Source: DT-111 sp965263225 (GTDB lineage: Bacteria > Bacteroidota > Bacteroidia > Chitinophagales > Saprospiraceae). From it: DNA of 64,000 nucleotides. Made by a program: the position numbers and the translations under genes. The stretch covers positions 62,001-126,000 of the forward strand of contig CBDHHG010000009.1 of the NCBI GenBank assembly GCA_965263225.1, read 5' to 3'. Below are positions 7,704 through 16,214 of this stretch, in pieces; position 1 is the first letter of the stretch; each line of letters opens with the position of its first letter. A model generated the notes under the pieces. The model was not told where the DNA came from, did no database searches, and saw only the letters and a list, made by a program, of their open reading frames with translations.

Positions 7704-9713
7704 TTAATTTATCTTTTCAAAGTGTAGATTTCGGACGCGACCGTTGGACACCTTACAGCCTGTAACTTGCCCCTCGGTATCTCGCACAAAAGTTATTTGT
7801 CCAAAGTACCAGGTACTACCAGAAAAAACATCTTTTTTAGACGGATTAAGGGTAATATCACTTAAACGGTTGTGTTTTGCTACCAATTTGTCCGCTTCTA
7901 CCTGGAAGTGGTAAGAAGTAGCTAACTCTTCGCTGTAAAACTCTCCGGTAAAGTCGGATAATTTCACTGCTTTTTCATCAAAGTCCTTCACGCGCTTAGC
8001 ATCCGTAGCCTGCCCGCCTTGCAAGAGTTTGAGCACTTGGACCGGCTTACCATTATTGGGCACAAATTCAAGTACCGCCGGTACTCCTACTACCTGAAAT
8101 TTTGTTAATGACATAGCTTCCAGCTTTACCGTAGGCTGCCCGGTAGCCTGCGCTTCCAGGGCTCCTTCTCTTTCTTGAATACTAATTACAAAGCCAGGCT
8201 GCAATTCGTATTTACCCACATAGGTAGCTATCGTTTGGGGGGTAACTTCGATCTTCTCAGTGGGGTTTTCTTCCTTCGGTTCTTCCTTCTTCTTTGGCGC
8301 TTCTTTGATTTTATCTTTCAGATAGATGTCTACAACTTTGTGCGCCATTCCTCCAGCATTGAATTGAGCTGAGTTGCTGAAGACGACCACAGAGAACTTC
8401 TCATCCGGAAAGCGAGTCAAATAGGTACGGTACCCAGCATCGGCTCCTCCATGTTGTATTTCATTTAGGCCTTTATACTTACCCACAAACTGCCCCAACG
8501 CCCCTCCAAATGTTTTGCCGTTGTTGAGCACCGCCAGCGTATTCAGTTTTTCGATGATGGCTTGATCTCCAACTTTCGGACTGGCAAAATTTAGGGACCA
8601 AAGGCTTAGATCTTCTACGGTAGTAAAAAGACTTGTGGCCCCCACATTTGCATAACTCAACACACTTTTCTTGAAGCCATTGTGACCATCATAGTAGGAG
8701 TAGGCCCGATTCTTAACGATCTTTTCGTGATCATCATAGAAAAGGGTATTGTTCATTTGTAAAGGTTCAAAAATCTTAGCTTTCGTAAATTCAGCAAAGG
8801 ATTGATCAGACACCCGAGCGACCACCTCTGCTAGCAAGGTGAAGCCGGTATTGCAATAAAGATATTCATCACCGGGATTGAAATTTAATTCTTTCTGCTT
8901 ACTGACTAGCTTCAGCACATGTCCCTTGGTAATCACGTCATCCATTCGCCAGCCAGCCATAGATAACAAATTCCATTGATCTCGCATTCCGCTAGTGTGT
9001 GTGGCTAGATGTCTAAGAGTGATCGTCTTTCCGAAGTCCGGCACCTCTGGGATATACTTCCGGATATCATCATCCAGACTGAGTTTCCCTTCTTTTTCCA
9101 ACAATAGAATGGAGAATGCGGTGAATTGCTTTGAAACAGAAGCAATATGGAATACCGTAGATGGAGTGTTGGGAATATCATATTCCAGATTAGCCATGCC
9201 ATATCCTTTCTTGTAGACAATGGCACCATCTCGTACCACTGCAACGGACGCCCCAGGTGTATCATCACTGTCCCATGGTGTGAATAATTCATCAACCAGT
9301 TCATTAGGCGTAGTTGCTTTGGGTTTGATGGATTGTGCAGACAGTTCGTAAGTCCCATTAGGTTCGTTATCATCAAAAGGTGATACTTCAATGGTATACC
9401 TCCCCTTACTTTTTGAGGTGATAGAAAAGAGTTCTGGTCCTGTTCTACCATTTGGGCTATCAAAATCCTCTAACTTTTTCCCCGTTGGATCATAAGTGGA
9501 AACTCGAATATCCACCCCTTGCTGCATCAACTTAAAAAAAGCGAATTGATTAGCATCGAGACTTACCGTATAATGATGTTTTTGATTAGCTGAAATCTCA
9601 GAAGATACGGTCTTGGCTTTCTTCAGTTCCCCTTTTCGCATTTGTGCTTGTAGCAGATTGGAAGAGAGCAAAATACAGCAGAGCAAAGTGATTCCTTGGG
9701 AAAGGCTTTTCAT
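7704..9713 (-). CDS. Exported serine hydrolase (class C beta-lactamase/PBP4*-like) with N-terminal PPC-like domain
   Basis: A 669-residue protein with a signal peptide (cut near LLQAQ, residue 24). A pre-peptidase-C-terminal-like beta-sandwich covers about 35-128. The serine beta-lactamase-like domain covers about 145-455, with S192-V-S-K195 (SxxK), Y286-C-N288 (YxN) and a later HGG motif in NEIQHGGADAGYRTYL. A C-terminal lipocalin-like region of the kind often attached to these hydrolases runs from about 490. All three catalytic motifs are intact, so it should be an active periplasmic or secreted D,D-peptidase or esterase; these families rarely give resistance. It lies downstream of ACAD genes but separated by 100 bases, and its link to acyl-CoA metabolism is doubtful. 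Confidence 0.88.
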   Translation of the reverse strand: MKSLSQGITLLCCILLSSNLLQAQMRKGELKKAKTVSSEISANQKHHYTVSLDANQFAFFKLMQQGVDIRVSTYDPTGKKLEDFDSPNGRTGPELFSITSKSKGRYTIEVSPFDDNEPNGTYELSAQSIKPKATTPNELVDELFTPWDSDDTPGASVAVVRDGAIVYKKGYGMANLEYDIPNTPSTVFHIASVSKQFTAFSILLLEKEGKLSLDDDIRKYIPEVPDFGKTITLRHLATHTSGMRDQWNLLSMAGWRMDDVITKGHVLKLVSKQKELNFNPGDEYLYCNTGFTLLAEVVARVSDQSFAEFTKAKIFEPLQMNNTLFYDDHEKIVKNRAYSYYDGHNGFKKSVLSYANVGATSLFTTVEDLSLWSLNFASPKVGDQAIIEKLNTLAVLNNGKTFGGALGQFVGKYKGLNEIQHGGADAGYRTYLTRFPDEKFSVVVFSNSAQFNAGGMAHKVVDIYLKDKIKEAPKKKEEPKEENPTEKIEVTPQTIATYVGKYELQPGFVISIQEREGALEAQATGQPTVKLEAMSLTKFQVVGVPAVLEFVPNNGKPVQVLKLLQGGQATDAKRVKDFDEKAVKLSDFTGEFYSEELATSYHFQVEADKLVAKHNRLSDITLNPSKKDVFSGSTWYFGQITFVRDTEGQVTGCKVSNGRVRNLHFEKIN

Positions 9714-9813
9714 ATTTGAATTTTTGGTACGGGTAATCTAATCAGAAAAAGGTTTTCCCAATTTATGGATTTATCTGGTTCCATTCAAACTTGCCCTTGC
9801 AAAAGCCTAAGAG

Positions 9814-10983
9814 CTATGTCTTTGGTGCATAGCCTTGTCCGTCAATATGAATTTTAGAAATGATCTCACAAAGAATTTCCGAGGTCCCGCCACCGATCTG
9901 CCCTAACCTGGTATCCCGATACATCCTGGCCAATGGATACTCCTCCATAAAGCCATAACCGCCAAACATCTGTAGACATTGATTGATCACATTATCTGCT
10001 AGCTGTGTTCCCAAGAGCTTGGCCATGGAAGCCTCTTTTACCAAATAATCTCCAGCCTCAAAACGCTGGGACAGGCCATAGCAGAAATGCTTATTCATTT
10101 CTATTTCGGCAGACAGCTGTGCCACCCGATGCCGTAGCACCTGGAATTTGTTGATCTTACGACCAAAGGCCTCCCGCTCAGACATGTATTTCAGTGCCAC
10201 TTCCAGGGCATACTCTGCCGCGGCTACCCCTCCAATCGCCATGGTTAGGCGTTCCAATACAAAGTGTTGCATGATGTAGAAAAAGCCAGCTCCTTCATAT
10301 CCCAGTAGATTCCCAACGGGGACGACAACATCAGCAAAGGCTATTTCACCAGTGTCAGAGGCGTGCCAGCCCAACTTACGCAATTTGGTGGCCGAAACGC
10401 CCGGTGTATCTCGATCAATGATCATCATACTGATCCCTTTAGCCTTTGCATCAGGATCTGTTTTTACTGCAGCTACGATATAATCACTATTCACCCCATT
10501 GGTGATGAAGGTTTTGGAGCCGTTGACTCGATAATGATCACCTTCCCTTATGGCAGTAGTGCGAATGGCTTGCACATCAGAACCACCAAAGGGCTCCGTG
10601 ATGGCCAAGCAACCGATTCTCTCTCCTTTGATTCCTGGCACCAAGTAATCTTGCTTTTGCTGCTCGGTCCCTTCTGCATTGATATGGGTTAAAGCGAGAT
10701 AAGGATGAGCCCCAATTGAAGCCCCAAATCCTCCTGAATTCATCCGAGCAAGTTCTTCATTAAAGATCACTGTATACCAGAAATCCAGGTCCATTCCCCC
10801 GTACTTTTCGGGTTGCATAAGCCCGAAATATCCCATTTCTCCAAATTTCTTGTATATACTGCGGGGAACTTCTCGATCTTCCTCCCACTGATCAATATTT
10901 GGTCGAACTTCTTTTTCCAAGAAATCTCGTAAGCTTTCCCGGAATAACTGGTGCTCTTCTGTGAAATAATACATTAGCTTCAT
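9814..10983 (-). CDS. Acyl-CoA dehydrogenase
   Basis: A 389-residue FAD-dependent enzyme of normal family length that introduces the alpha-beta double bond into an acyl-CoA. Visible signatures: CLAITEPFGGSDVQAIRT for flavin/substrate binding, the catalytic-base region CLQMFGGYGFMEEYPLARM with its Glu, and GGGTSEILCEI at the C-terminus. Its first 70 residues (FTEEHQLFRESLRDFLEKEV and following) are close to those of the ACAD at 11898-13385, so the two are paralogues, probably from a local duplication, with only the other carrying an SCP2 domain. The ATG at 10983 gives the standard N-terminus. Acyl specificity cannot be read from sequence. Confidence 0.92.
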   Translation of the reverse strand: MKLMYYFTEEHQLFRESLRDFLEKEVRPNIDQWEEDREVPRSIYKKFGEMGYFGLMQPEKYGGMDLDFWYTVIFNEELARMNSGGFGASIGAHPYLALTHINAEGTEQQKQDYLVPGIKGERIGCLAITEPFGGSDVQAIRTTAIREGDHYRVNGSKTFITNGVNSDYIVAAVKTDPDAKAKGISMMIIDRDTPGVSATKLRKLGWHASDTGEIAFADVVVPVGNLLGYEGAGFFYIMQHFVLERLTMAIGGVAAAEYALEVALKYMSEREAFGRKINKFQVLRHRVAQLSAEIEMNKHFCYGLSQRFEAGDYLVKEASMAKLLGTQLADNVINQCLQMFGGYGFMEEYPLARMYRDTRLGQIGGGTSEILCEIISKIHIDGQGYAPKT

Positions 10984-11012
10984 ACTTGCTAGTTATTGAA
11001 TACCGAATGTTG

Positions 11013-11837
11013 CTATCTTTTCTTTCTACGTAGTTTCTTGTATAAACGTGTAATTTCTTTCACAACAATCGCTGGGTTCTTCTCCCATACCTTATGTCCA
11101 GCCCCTTTAGCCAATACATATCTATGTTTTGGAGTCTGACCAAAGGACTTCAGACAATCCTTCCAGCTTTGCACTTCCTCGGCTTTGACCATCGGGAGGA
11201 TTTCTTCTGCTACAATCACAGTAGCTCGAATGTCCTTCGGAAGAGGTCTATTGAGCATATATTCCGCGATTCCGTCTAAGTCCTTCAATACATAATATAA
11301 ACCAGCTCGGTGCTCCTTGATCATAGCCCAATTCTCCTCCGAGAGACCTTCCTTGTAAGATTTACACCAGGTCGGTGTGAAGTAGCAGGGTAAAGCTGGA
11401 TCAACAAAGACCATTCCCTGAATGTTGAACTTTTTCCGATGTGCCAGTAAGGAGTTGTAGAAGGCTCCAAAAGAATGATTGACCAAGAACAATTCTCCAT
11501 CGAAGCCCAGGTCTATTAGTGCCTTTTCCAACTGCTCCACCTCCAGTGCAAAACCAATGGTAGAGGTATCAATTTCACTTTTACCTAAGCCAGCTCGATC
11601 ATAAGTAATTAGGGTTGCGCCCGTCTTGGCTTGGATCTGCTCCAACAAGTCTTCCCAAACCCCTCCATCATCCCCATTTCCTGCCTCGAAAAGGATCGGC
11701 GTTCCTTCCCCTGGCATTATTCGAAAGTGTAGGTGATGTTTCCCTACCCGAACTAAGCTATCTATCGTTTGCCCTGATAAATTACTAGCATAGAACAGGA
11801 AAATACCAAGGCCTAGAATTGTAACCATTTGCTTCAT
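11013..11837 (-). CDS. Exported alpha/beta hydrolase
   Basis: A 274-residue alpha/beta-hydrolase with an N-terminal signal peptide (ending near LSGQ, residue 23). The nucleophile is Ser122 in N-H-S-F-G, a variant elbow with Asn where most members have Gly. LITYDRAGLGKSE is the usual strand-loop that precedes it. A VDPALP stretch and the late GAGHKVWEKNP supply likely acid and His partners. The C-terminus is strongly basic (YKKLRRKKR). It sits between two paralogous ACAD genes on the same strand, 29 and 60 bases away, so it is probably cotranscribed and may release an acid from an ester outside the cytoplasm (inference). Confidence 0.82.
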   Translation of the reverse strand: MKQMVTILGLGIFLFYASNLSGQTIDSLVRVGKHHLHFRIMPGEGTPILFEAGNGDDGGVWEDLLEQIQAKTGATLITYDRAGLGKSEIDTSTIGFALEVEQLEKALIDLGFDGELFLVNHSFGAFYNSLLAHRKKFNIQGMVFVDPALPCYFTPTWCKSYKEGLSEENWAMIKEHRAGLYYVLKDLDGIAEYMLNRPLPKDIRATVIVAEEILPMVKAEEVQSWKDCLKSFGQTPKHRYVLAKGAGHKVWEKNPAIVVKEITRLYKKLRRKKR

Positions 11838-11897
11838 CGTCTACCTTTTTTCGGCAAAGACGGTATTATCCACTTGTTGTTACAATTTTCTCGACCA

Positions 11898-13385
11898 TTA
11901 GGCAAAAAGCGTCTGCAATTTCATCGCCACGCTCATGTCTCCGTCGATCTTCACCTTCCCACTCATCACCGCAGACATGGGGTTGAGTTGCCCAGAGGTC
12001 AAGGCCATGAAATCCTCCTTAGAAACAGTTATAGTACAATCAGCTGGCTTGTCCTCAAAAGAAACCACATTGGCATGTAGCGTCCCGTCTATTAGTACCT
12101 TTTCATCTCCAAAATCAAACTTTAGGGAGTGTCCAATGGGAGACGCACTGGCTGCCTTTACTTGCATTTGCTCTAAAAAACTAGCTTTATCTACTTTCGG
12201 GGCCGCTTTAGCACCATTGCGTTCCGCCTTTTGGTACCCTACATCATCAATTACGATCTTGGCAATGATTTCGCGCATAATCTCCGAGGATCCACCTCCG
12301 ATCGTTCCTACTCTAACATCGCGATACATTCTTGCCAAGGGGTATTCCTCCATAAATCCATATCCGCCAAACATCTGCAAACACTGCGTAGAAATTCTCT
12401 CTGCCATCTCGGTAGCTAATAGTTTAGCCATCGAACAGAGTTTTACATCATAAACACTATCAGCATAGAGGCGACAACAGTGGTAAGAGAAGGCTTTTAA
12501 TGCCTCTACCTCACTAGCCATCTGAGCTATCCGATGACGCAATACCTGGAATTTACTAATGGGGCGTCCGAAGGCTTCGCGTTCAGACATATACTGCATA
12601 GTCGTTTCCAAAGCCCATTCCATGCCTGTCACACAGGCAGGAACCGCCACCAGACGCTCTAATTGCAGTCCATTCATCAAATAGTAAAAGCCTCTCCCCT
12701 CTTCTCCCACTAGGTTCTCTACTGGAACCTTTACATTATCAAAACTCAATTCAGCTGTATCCGAAGCATGCCAGCCTAACTTTTTCAGCTTTCTTGCAGA
12801 GACCCCCTCTGCTTGTCGATCGATCACCAATAAACTCACTCCTGCCGTACCAGCTTCTGGGTTAGTCTTTACCACTGTGACAATAAAATCCCCATACACT
12901 GCATTGGTAATGAAAGTTTTAGAACCATTTACAATATAGTAGTCTCCTTCCTTATCGGCACGAGTTTGGATGTTGGCTGCATCAGACCCAGCACCTGGTT
13001 CTGTTATCCCAATGGAACAAATAAGTTCTCCACTGATGATTCCTGGTAAATACTTTTGCTTAAGTTCTTCTGATCCATATTTCAAGACATAGGGCCCTGA
13101 CATATATTGAGTCACCTGTTGGGTAATGGCAAAACCGCCGGAGTTCATTCGCCCCAGTTCTTCATTGAAAACAACGTCATAGAAAAAGTCGAGGCCCATT
13201 CCACCGTACTCCTCTGGATAGGAAAGGCCTAAGAAGCCCATCTCACCCATTTTCTTCCAAATGTCCCGAGGAATTCTTCGATCTTCCTCCCATTGATCTA
13301 TGTTTGGTCGTACTTCTTTCTCCAAGAAGGCACGGAAGCTTTCGCGAAATAGTTCATGTTCTTCAGTGAAATAATAACTTTTCAT
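11898..13385 (-). CDS. Acyl-CoA dehydrogenase fused to a C-terminal SCP2 sterol-carrier domain
   Basis: A 495-residue fusion. Residues 1 to about 380 form a full ACAD, with CSIGITEPGAGSDAANIQTR, catalytic-Glu region CLQMFGGYGFMEEYPLARM, and GGGSSEIMREI. A Lys/Ala-rich linker is followed from about 397 to 495 by an SCP2-like domain: ADCTITVSKEDFMALTSGQL, then PMSAVMSGKVKIDGDMSVAM. SCP2 folds bind fatty acyl-CoAs and sterols, so the domain probably presents a bulky or insoluble substrate to the dehydrogenase. The next gene downstream in the pathway order, at 13446, is similar to the SDR part of HSDL2, a protein that in animals carries its own SCP2 domain. The start ATG at 13385 matches the paralogue at 10983. 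Confidence 0.9.
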   Translation of the reverse strand: MKSYYFTEEHELFRESFRAFLEKEVRPNIDQWEEDRRIPRDIWKKMGEMGFLGLSYPEEYGGMGLDFFYDVVFNEELGRMNSGGFAITQQVTQYMSGPYVLKYGSEELKQKYLPGIISGELICSIGITEPGAGSDAANIQTRADKEGDYYIVNGSKTFITNAVYGDFIVTVVKTNPEAGTAGVSLLVIDRQAEGVSARKLKKLGWHASDTAELSFDNVKVPVENLVGEEGRGFYYLMNGLQLERLVAVPACVTGMEWALETTMQYMSEREAFGRPISKFQVLRHRIAQMASEVEALKAFSYHCCRLYADSVYDVKLCSMAKLLATEMAERISTQCLQMFGGYGFMEEYPLARMYRDVRVGTIGGGSSEIMREIIAKIVIDDVGYQKAERNGAKAAPKVDKASFLEQMQVKAASASPIGHSLKFDFGDEKVLIDGTLHANVVSFEDKPADCTITVSKEDFMALTSGQLNPMSAVMSGKVKIDGDMSVAMKLQTLFA

Positions 13386-13445
13386 GATTTATGCTTTGGC
13401 TAAGTCATTAATTGAATAGATACAGTTCCCTCTTTCCGTGGATTA

Positions 13446-14261
13446 CTACGCTACAAAGAGGTCCTTAAAAAGTGATTTCTCCGGATTGACAGCGTATGGC
13501 TCGAAATCTGTTACGCCTTCCGCTCGCAATACATCTTCATCGATAAAGAAGTTACCGGTGCAGGTCCGGCTATCTCTGGACAAGATGGCAAAGGCCGCAT
13601 CTCCCATGATGGCAGGAGTTCTGCTAGCTTGCATCATGGCTTCTCCGCCTAGTAGGTTTTTGACTGCTGCCGTGGCAATAGTAGTTTGTGGCCAGAGTGC
13701 GTTGGCAGCAATACCATCGGTCTTCAATTGATTCGCCTGTCCCAATACGGTCATGCTCATTCCATATTTGCTCATGGTGTATGCCAGATGTGCGCCAAAC
13801 CATTCCGGTTTTAAGTTCAAAGGAGGGGACAAGGTTAAGATATGTGGATTGTCTCCTTTTCTGAGATGTGGGATGCAGTGTTTGCCCACCATAAAAGTAC
13901 CGCGCACATTGATCTCATGCATGAGATCGTAGCGCTTCATGGTCGTTTCTTCTATCGGCGTAAGGCTGATGGCACTGGCGTTATTTATCAAAATATCGAT
14001 CCCGCCGAAAGTTTCTACTGCCAGTTGTACGGCATCTTTGACCATTTCTTCAGACCGGATATCCACGATCACGGGCAAGGCTTTCCCTCCGGCTGCTTCC
14101 ATTTCTTCGGCAGCTGTATAGATTGTACCGGCTAGTTTCGGGTGAGGTTCCGCTGTTTTAGCGGCGATGACGATGTTGGCGCCCTCCCGCGCTAACCTGA
14201 GGCCAATGGCTTTTCCAATTCCACGGCTAGCTCCGGTAATAAAGACAGTTTTATTTTTCAT
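13446..14261 (-). CDS. HSDL2-like short-chain dehydrogenase
   Basis: The 271-residue SDR has the cofactor loop TGASRGIGKAIG, NNASAIS in place of the common NNAG, a Ser in LTLSPPLNL and the catalytic Y-x-x-x-K in AYTMSKYGMSM. The stretches NIVIAAKTAEPHPKL-GTIYTAAEE and NALWPQTTIATAAV are characteristic of hydroxysteroid-dehydrogenase-like protein 2 and of SDRs in bacterial citronellol (atu) clusters, as I remember them. It lacks the SCP2 tail of animal HSDL2. It probably oxidises a hydroxy- or aldehyde group of a branched acyl substrate with NAD(P). Sixty bases separate it from the ACAD-SCP2 gene and 41 from the next SDR, fitting one operon. Confidence 0.88.
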   Translation of the reverse strand: MKNKTVFITGASRGIGKAIGLRLAREGANIVIAAKTAEPHPKLAGTIYTAAEEMEAAGGKALPVIVDIRSEEMVKDAVQLAVETFGGIDILINNASAISLTPIEETTMKRYDLMHEINVRGTFMVGKHCIPHLRKGDNPHILTLSPPLNLKPEWFGAHLAYTMSKYGMSMTVLGQANQLKTDGIAANALWPQTTIATAAVKNLLGGEAMMQASRTPAIMGDAAFAILSRDSRTCTGNFFIDEDVLRAEGVTDFEPYAVNPEKSLFKDLFVA

Positions 14262-14302
14262 ATTGAAGGATTGTCCAATGTTTAAGCTATCAGGTTGGTG
14301 AT

Positions 14303-15118
14303 TTAGGGGTTAATAAAGGACTTGATCACATTCGGTAGGCCCATGATGTCTGAATTTAGGTGCTGGGCCCCGTCCACATACAAGTTGGTACCCGTGATAT
14401 AAGATGCTAGAGGACTGGCTAGAAAACAGGTAGCCTGTGCCACATCTTCAACCGTTCCAAATCGTCCTAGAGGAATGGCCTTTCTGGCCTCAGCAAACAT
14501 GTCCTGAATTTGCTGTGGATACTGATCGAGCCCGGAAGATTCGATAGTTCCCGGGGCAATACAGTTGATCCGTATGTTGTAGCTACTCCATTCCACAGCT
14601 AAGGTTCGTGTCATGTTTTCGACGCCTGCTCGCGCTGCTCCCGTATGTACCATTCCTGGAAATCCCCGGTATATATTGGCGATAATATTCACAATCACAC
14701 CGCCTTTCTGTGGGATAAAGAACTGGTTGGCCGACTCTCGGCACATGAAGAAGGTACCATTCAAGTTATTGTTGATCACGGCATTCCAGCCTTTGTCATT
14801 GATCATTTCTGCTAAGGCGGGAAATTGCCCACCGGCATTATTGACCAAAATATCCAATCGGCCATGTCTTTCTTTTATTTGTTGCAAAACCGCCTGAATC
14901 TGCTCCGTTTGACGGATATCGCAGGCTTTGAATTCACATACTCCAAAAGCCGAAAGCTCCTGAGCAGCCTTTTCTAGAGGTCCTTCCTTCCTGGATATGA
15001 TGGTTACTTTTGCTCCCAGTTCCAACATCTGCTTGGCAATGGCGTAACCAATGCCACTTCTTCCTCCACTAACCAGAGCAATTTTGTCTTTGAATAATTC
15101 AGGATGAAACATGATCAA
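14303..15118 (-). CDS. PECR/AtuG-like short-chain dehydrogenase/reductase
   Basis: A 271-residue SDR with SGGRSGIGYAIAK for cofactor binding, NNAGGQFPALAEM, and VNIIANIYRGFPGMVHTGAA followed by RAGVENMTRTLAVEW. This block resembles peroxisomal trans-2-enoyl-CoA reductase and AtuG-type SDRs. The classical catalytic Tyr of YxxxK is not present at the expected place: the sequence reads HTGAARAG, as in PECR-like relatives, so chemistry is more likely reduction of an enoyl-CoA than alcohol oxidation (inference). The C-terminal GTNLYVDGAQHLNS is the usual SDR end. An alternative start two codons in (MFHPEL) is equally plausible. Confidence 0.85.
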   Translation of the reverse strand: MIMFHPELFKDKIALVSGGRSGIGYAIAKQMLELGAKVTIISRKEGPLEKAAQELSAFGVCEFKACDIRQTEQIQAVLQQIKERHGRLDILVNNAGGQFPALAEMINDKGWNAVINNNLNGTFFMCRESANQFFIPQKGGVIVNIIANIYRGFPGMVHTGAARAGVENMTRTLAVEWSSYNIRINCIAPGTIESSGLDQYPQQIQDMFAEARKAIPLGRFGTVEDVAQATCFLASPLASYITGTNLYVDGAQHLNSDIMGLPNVIKSFINP

Positions 15119-15183
15119 TCAATATATTTTTTAGCCTTTTGAATGTTTTTTTCTAGACTGGTCTAAAACTCCTCTTTCCATGC

Positions 15184-16047
15184 TTAAACTGTTTCTCTTT
15201 GAGGAATATTCAACATTTCACGAGCCTCTTCGATAGAAGCGATCTGGCGTCCCATCATACCCGCCAATTTCGCTCCCCACTCCACACATTCTCCATTGGA
15301 TTTGGCCATTTCCCCATTCGGTAAGTAAAAGTTATCCTCCAAGCCTACTCTAAAGTTCCCCCCCATGGTGCAAGCTACCGCAGCCATCTGCCATTGCTTA
15401 CGGCTAATGGCTATAACCTGCCAAAAAGCACCTTCCGGTACTTGTTTGATCTGGTGGATCAAGTTCTCGGTTGTCGCAGGAATTCCCCCCAACACGCCCA
15501 TTACCAAACTATAGCAAGCATTATCTGGGATTAGGCCCATATCGCGCAGTGGCTCTGCATTGCGGATATGTCCTGTGTCAAAACATTCCATCTCCGGTGT
15601 GGTTCCGGCCTCGTTCATGATATTGACGCAGTATTGCATGGTATCGAAAGAGTTCTCAAACACAGCGTTCCAATAAAATTGCTTAGCCTTCTTTGAGTAA
15701 ATGGCATAATTCATCGACCCCATATTAAAGGCAGCCATGTCTGGCTTCAAGGCTCTGACATGTCGCATGCGATTCTCTTTCGACACTCCAATCGCTCCCG
15801 TGGAGTAATTGATGATTACATTCGGGCAACGTTTACGTACTTCTTCATGAATCTGCTCAAAGACTTCCGGGCGCCAACTCGGCATACCATCGTCTTCTCT
15901 AGCGTGGATATGTACAATACTAGCTCCTGCATCTACCGCCCGCTTGGCCTCTTCTCCTAGTTCTACTGGCGTGTATGGGATATAGGGGCAATGAGAACGG
16001 TTGGTGGCAGCTCCCGTTAATGCGGCGGATAAGATTAGTTTTTTCAT
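15184..16047 (-). CDS. Beta-keto acid cleavage enzyme (BKACE, DUF849 family)
   Basis: A 287-residue TIM-barrel enzyme of the 3-keto-5-aminohexanoate cleavage family. Recognisable parts are the start LILSAALTGAATNRSHCPY, IPYTPVELGEEAKRAVDAGA, and the metal-binding H-x-H in IVHIHARE. NMGSMNYA, MECFDTGHI and the C-terminal GGNFRVGLEDNFYLPNG also fit. Known members condense a beta-keto acid with acetyl-CoA to give acetoacetate and a new acyl-CoA. Specificity varies widely in the family and is not lysine-fermentation in this context. Lying among carboxylase and hydratase genes, it may replace an HMG-CoA-lyase or thiolase step (inference). The upstream 167 bases hold a repetitive sequence. Confidence 0.9.
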   Translation of the reverse strand: MKKLILSAALTGAATNRSHCPYIPYTPVELGEEAKRAVDAGASIVHIHAREDDGMPSWRPEVFEQIHEEVRKRCPNVIINYSTGAIGVSKENRMRHVRALKPDMAAFNMGSMNYAIYSKKAKQFYWNAVFENSFDTMQYCVNIMNEAGTTPEMECFDTGHIRNAEPLRDMGLIPDNACYSLVMGVLGGIPATTENLIHQIKQVPEGAFWQVIAISRKQWQMAAVACTMGGNFRVGLEDNFYLPNGEMAKSNGECVEWGAKLAGMMGRQIASIEEAREMLNIPQRETV

Positions 16048-16076
16048 CTGCTATATATCTTTGCTTTTTTAGATTT

Positions 16077-16150
16077 GCAGAGGTCAGAAGGCAGAGGTCA
16101 GACTTTCAGAAAAGCGATCTCTGACCATTTACATCTTGCCTCTGACTTCT
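16077..16150. repeat. Intergenic direct and inverted repeats of a GAGGTCAGA motif
   Basis: GCAGAGGTCAGA occurs at 16077-16088 and again at 16091-16102, exactly 14 bases apart. Inverted relatives follow: CTCTGACC near 16118-16125, GCCTCTGACTTCT near 16138-16150, and looser copies up to 16175. The opposing arms could fold into a long imperfect hairpin in the mRNA between the enoyl-CoA hydratase and the BKACE gene. The pattern looks like an iterated dispersed intergenic repeat rather than coding sequence; it has no conserved open frame. Confidence 0.6.
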
Positions 16151-16214
16151 CAATTTTCACACCTCTCACTTCTGACAGCGAAGCGTTCTGTCATCTGGCA
16201 CCTGATTCACACTC

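Noticed and set aside
11935..12453. Plus-strand open frame of 172 codons
   Set aside because: Antisense to the ACAD-SCP2 fusion; no motif, and the opposite strand is fully explained.
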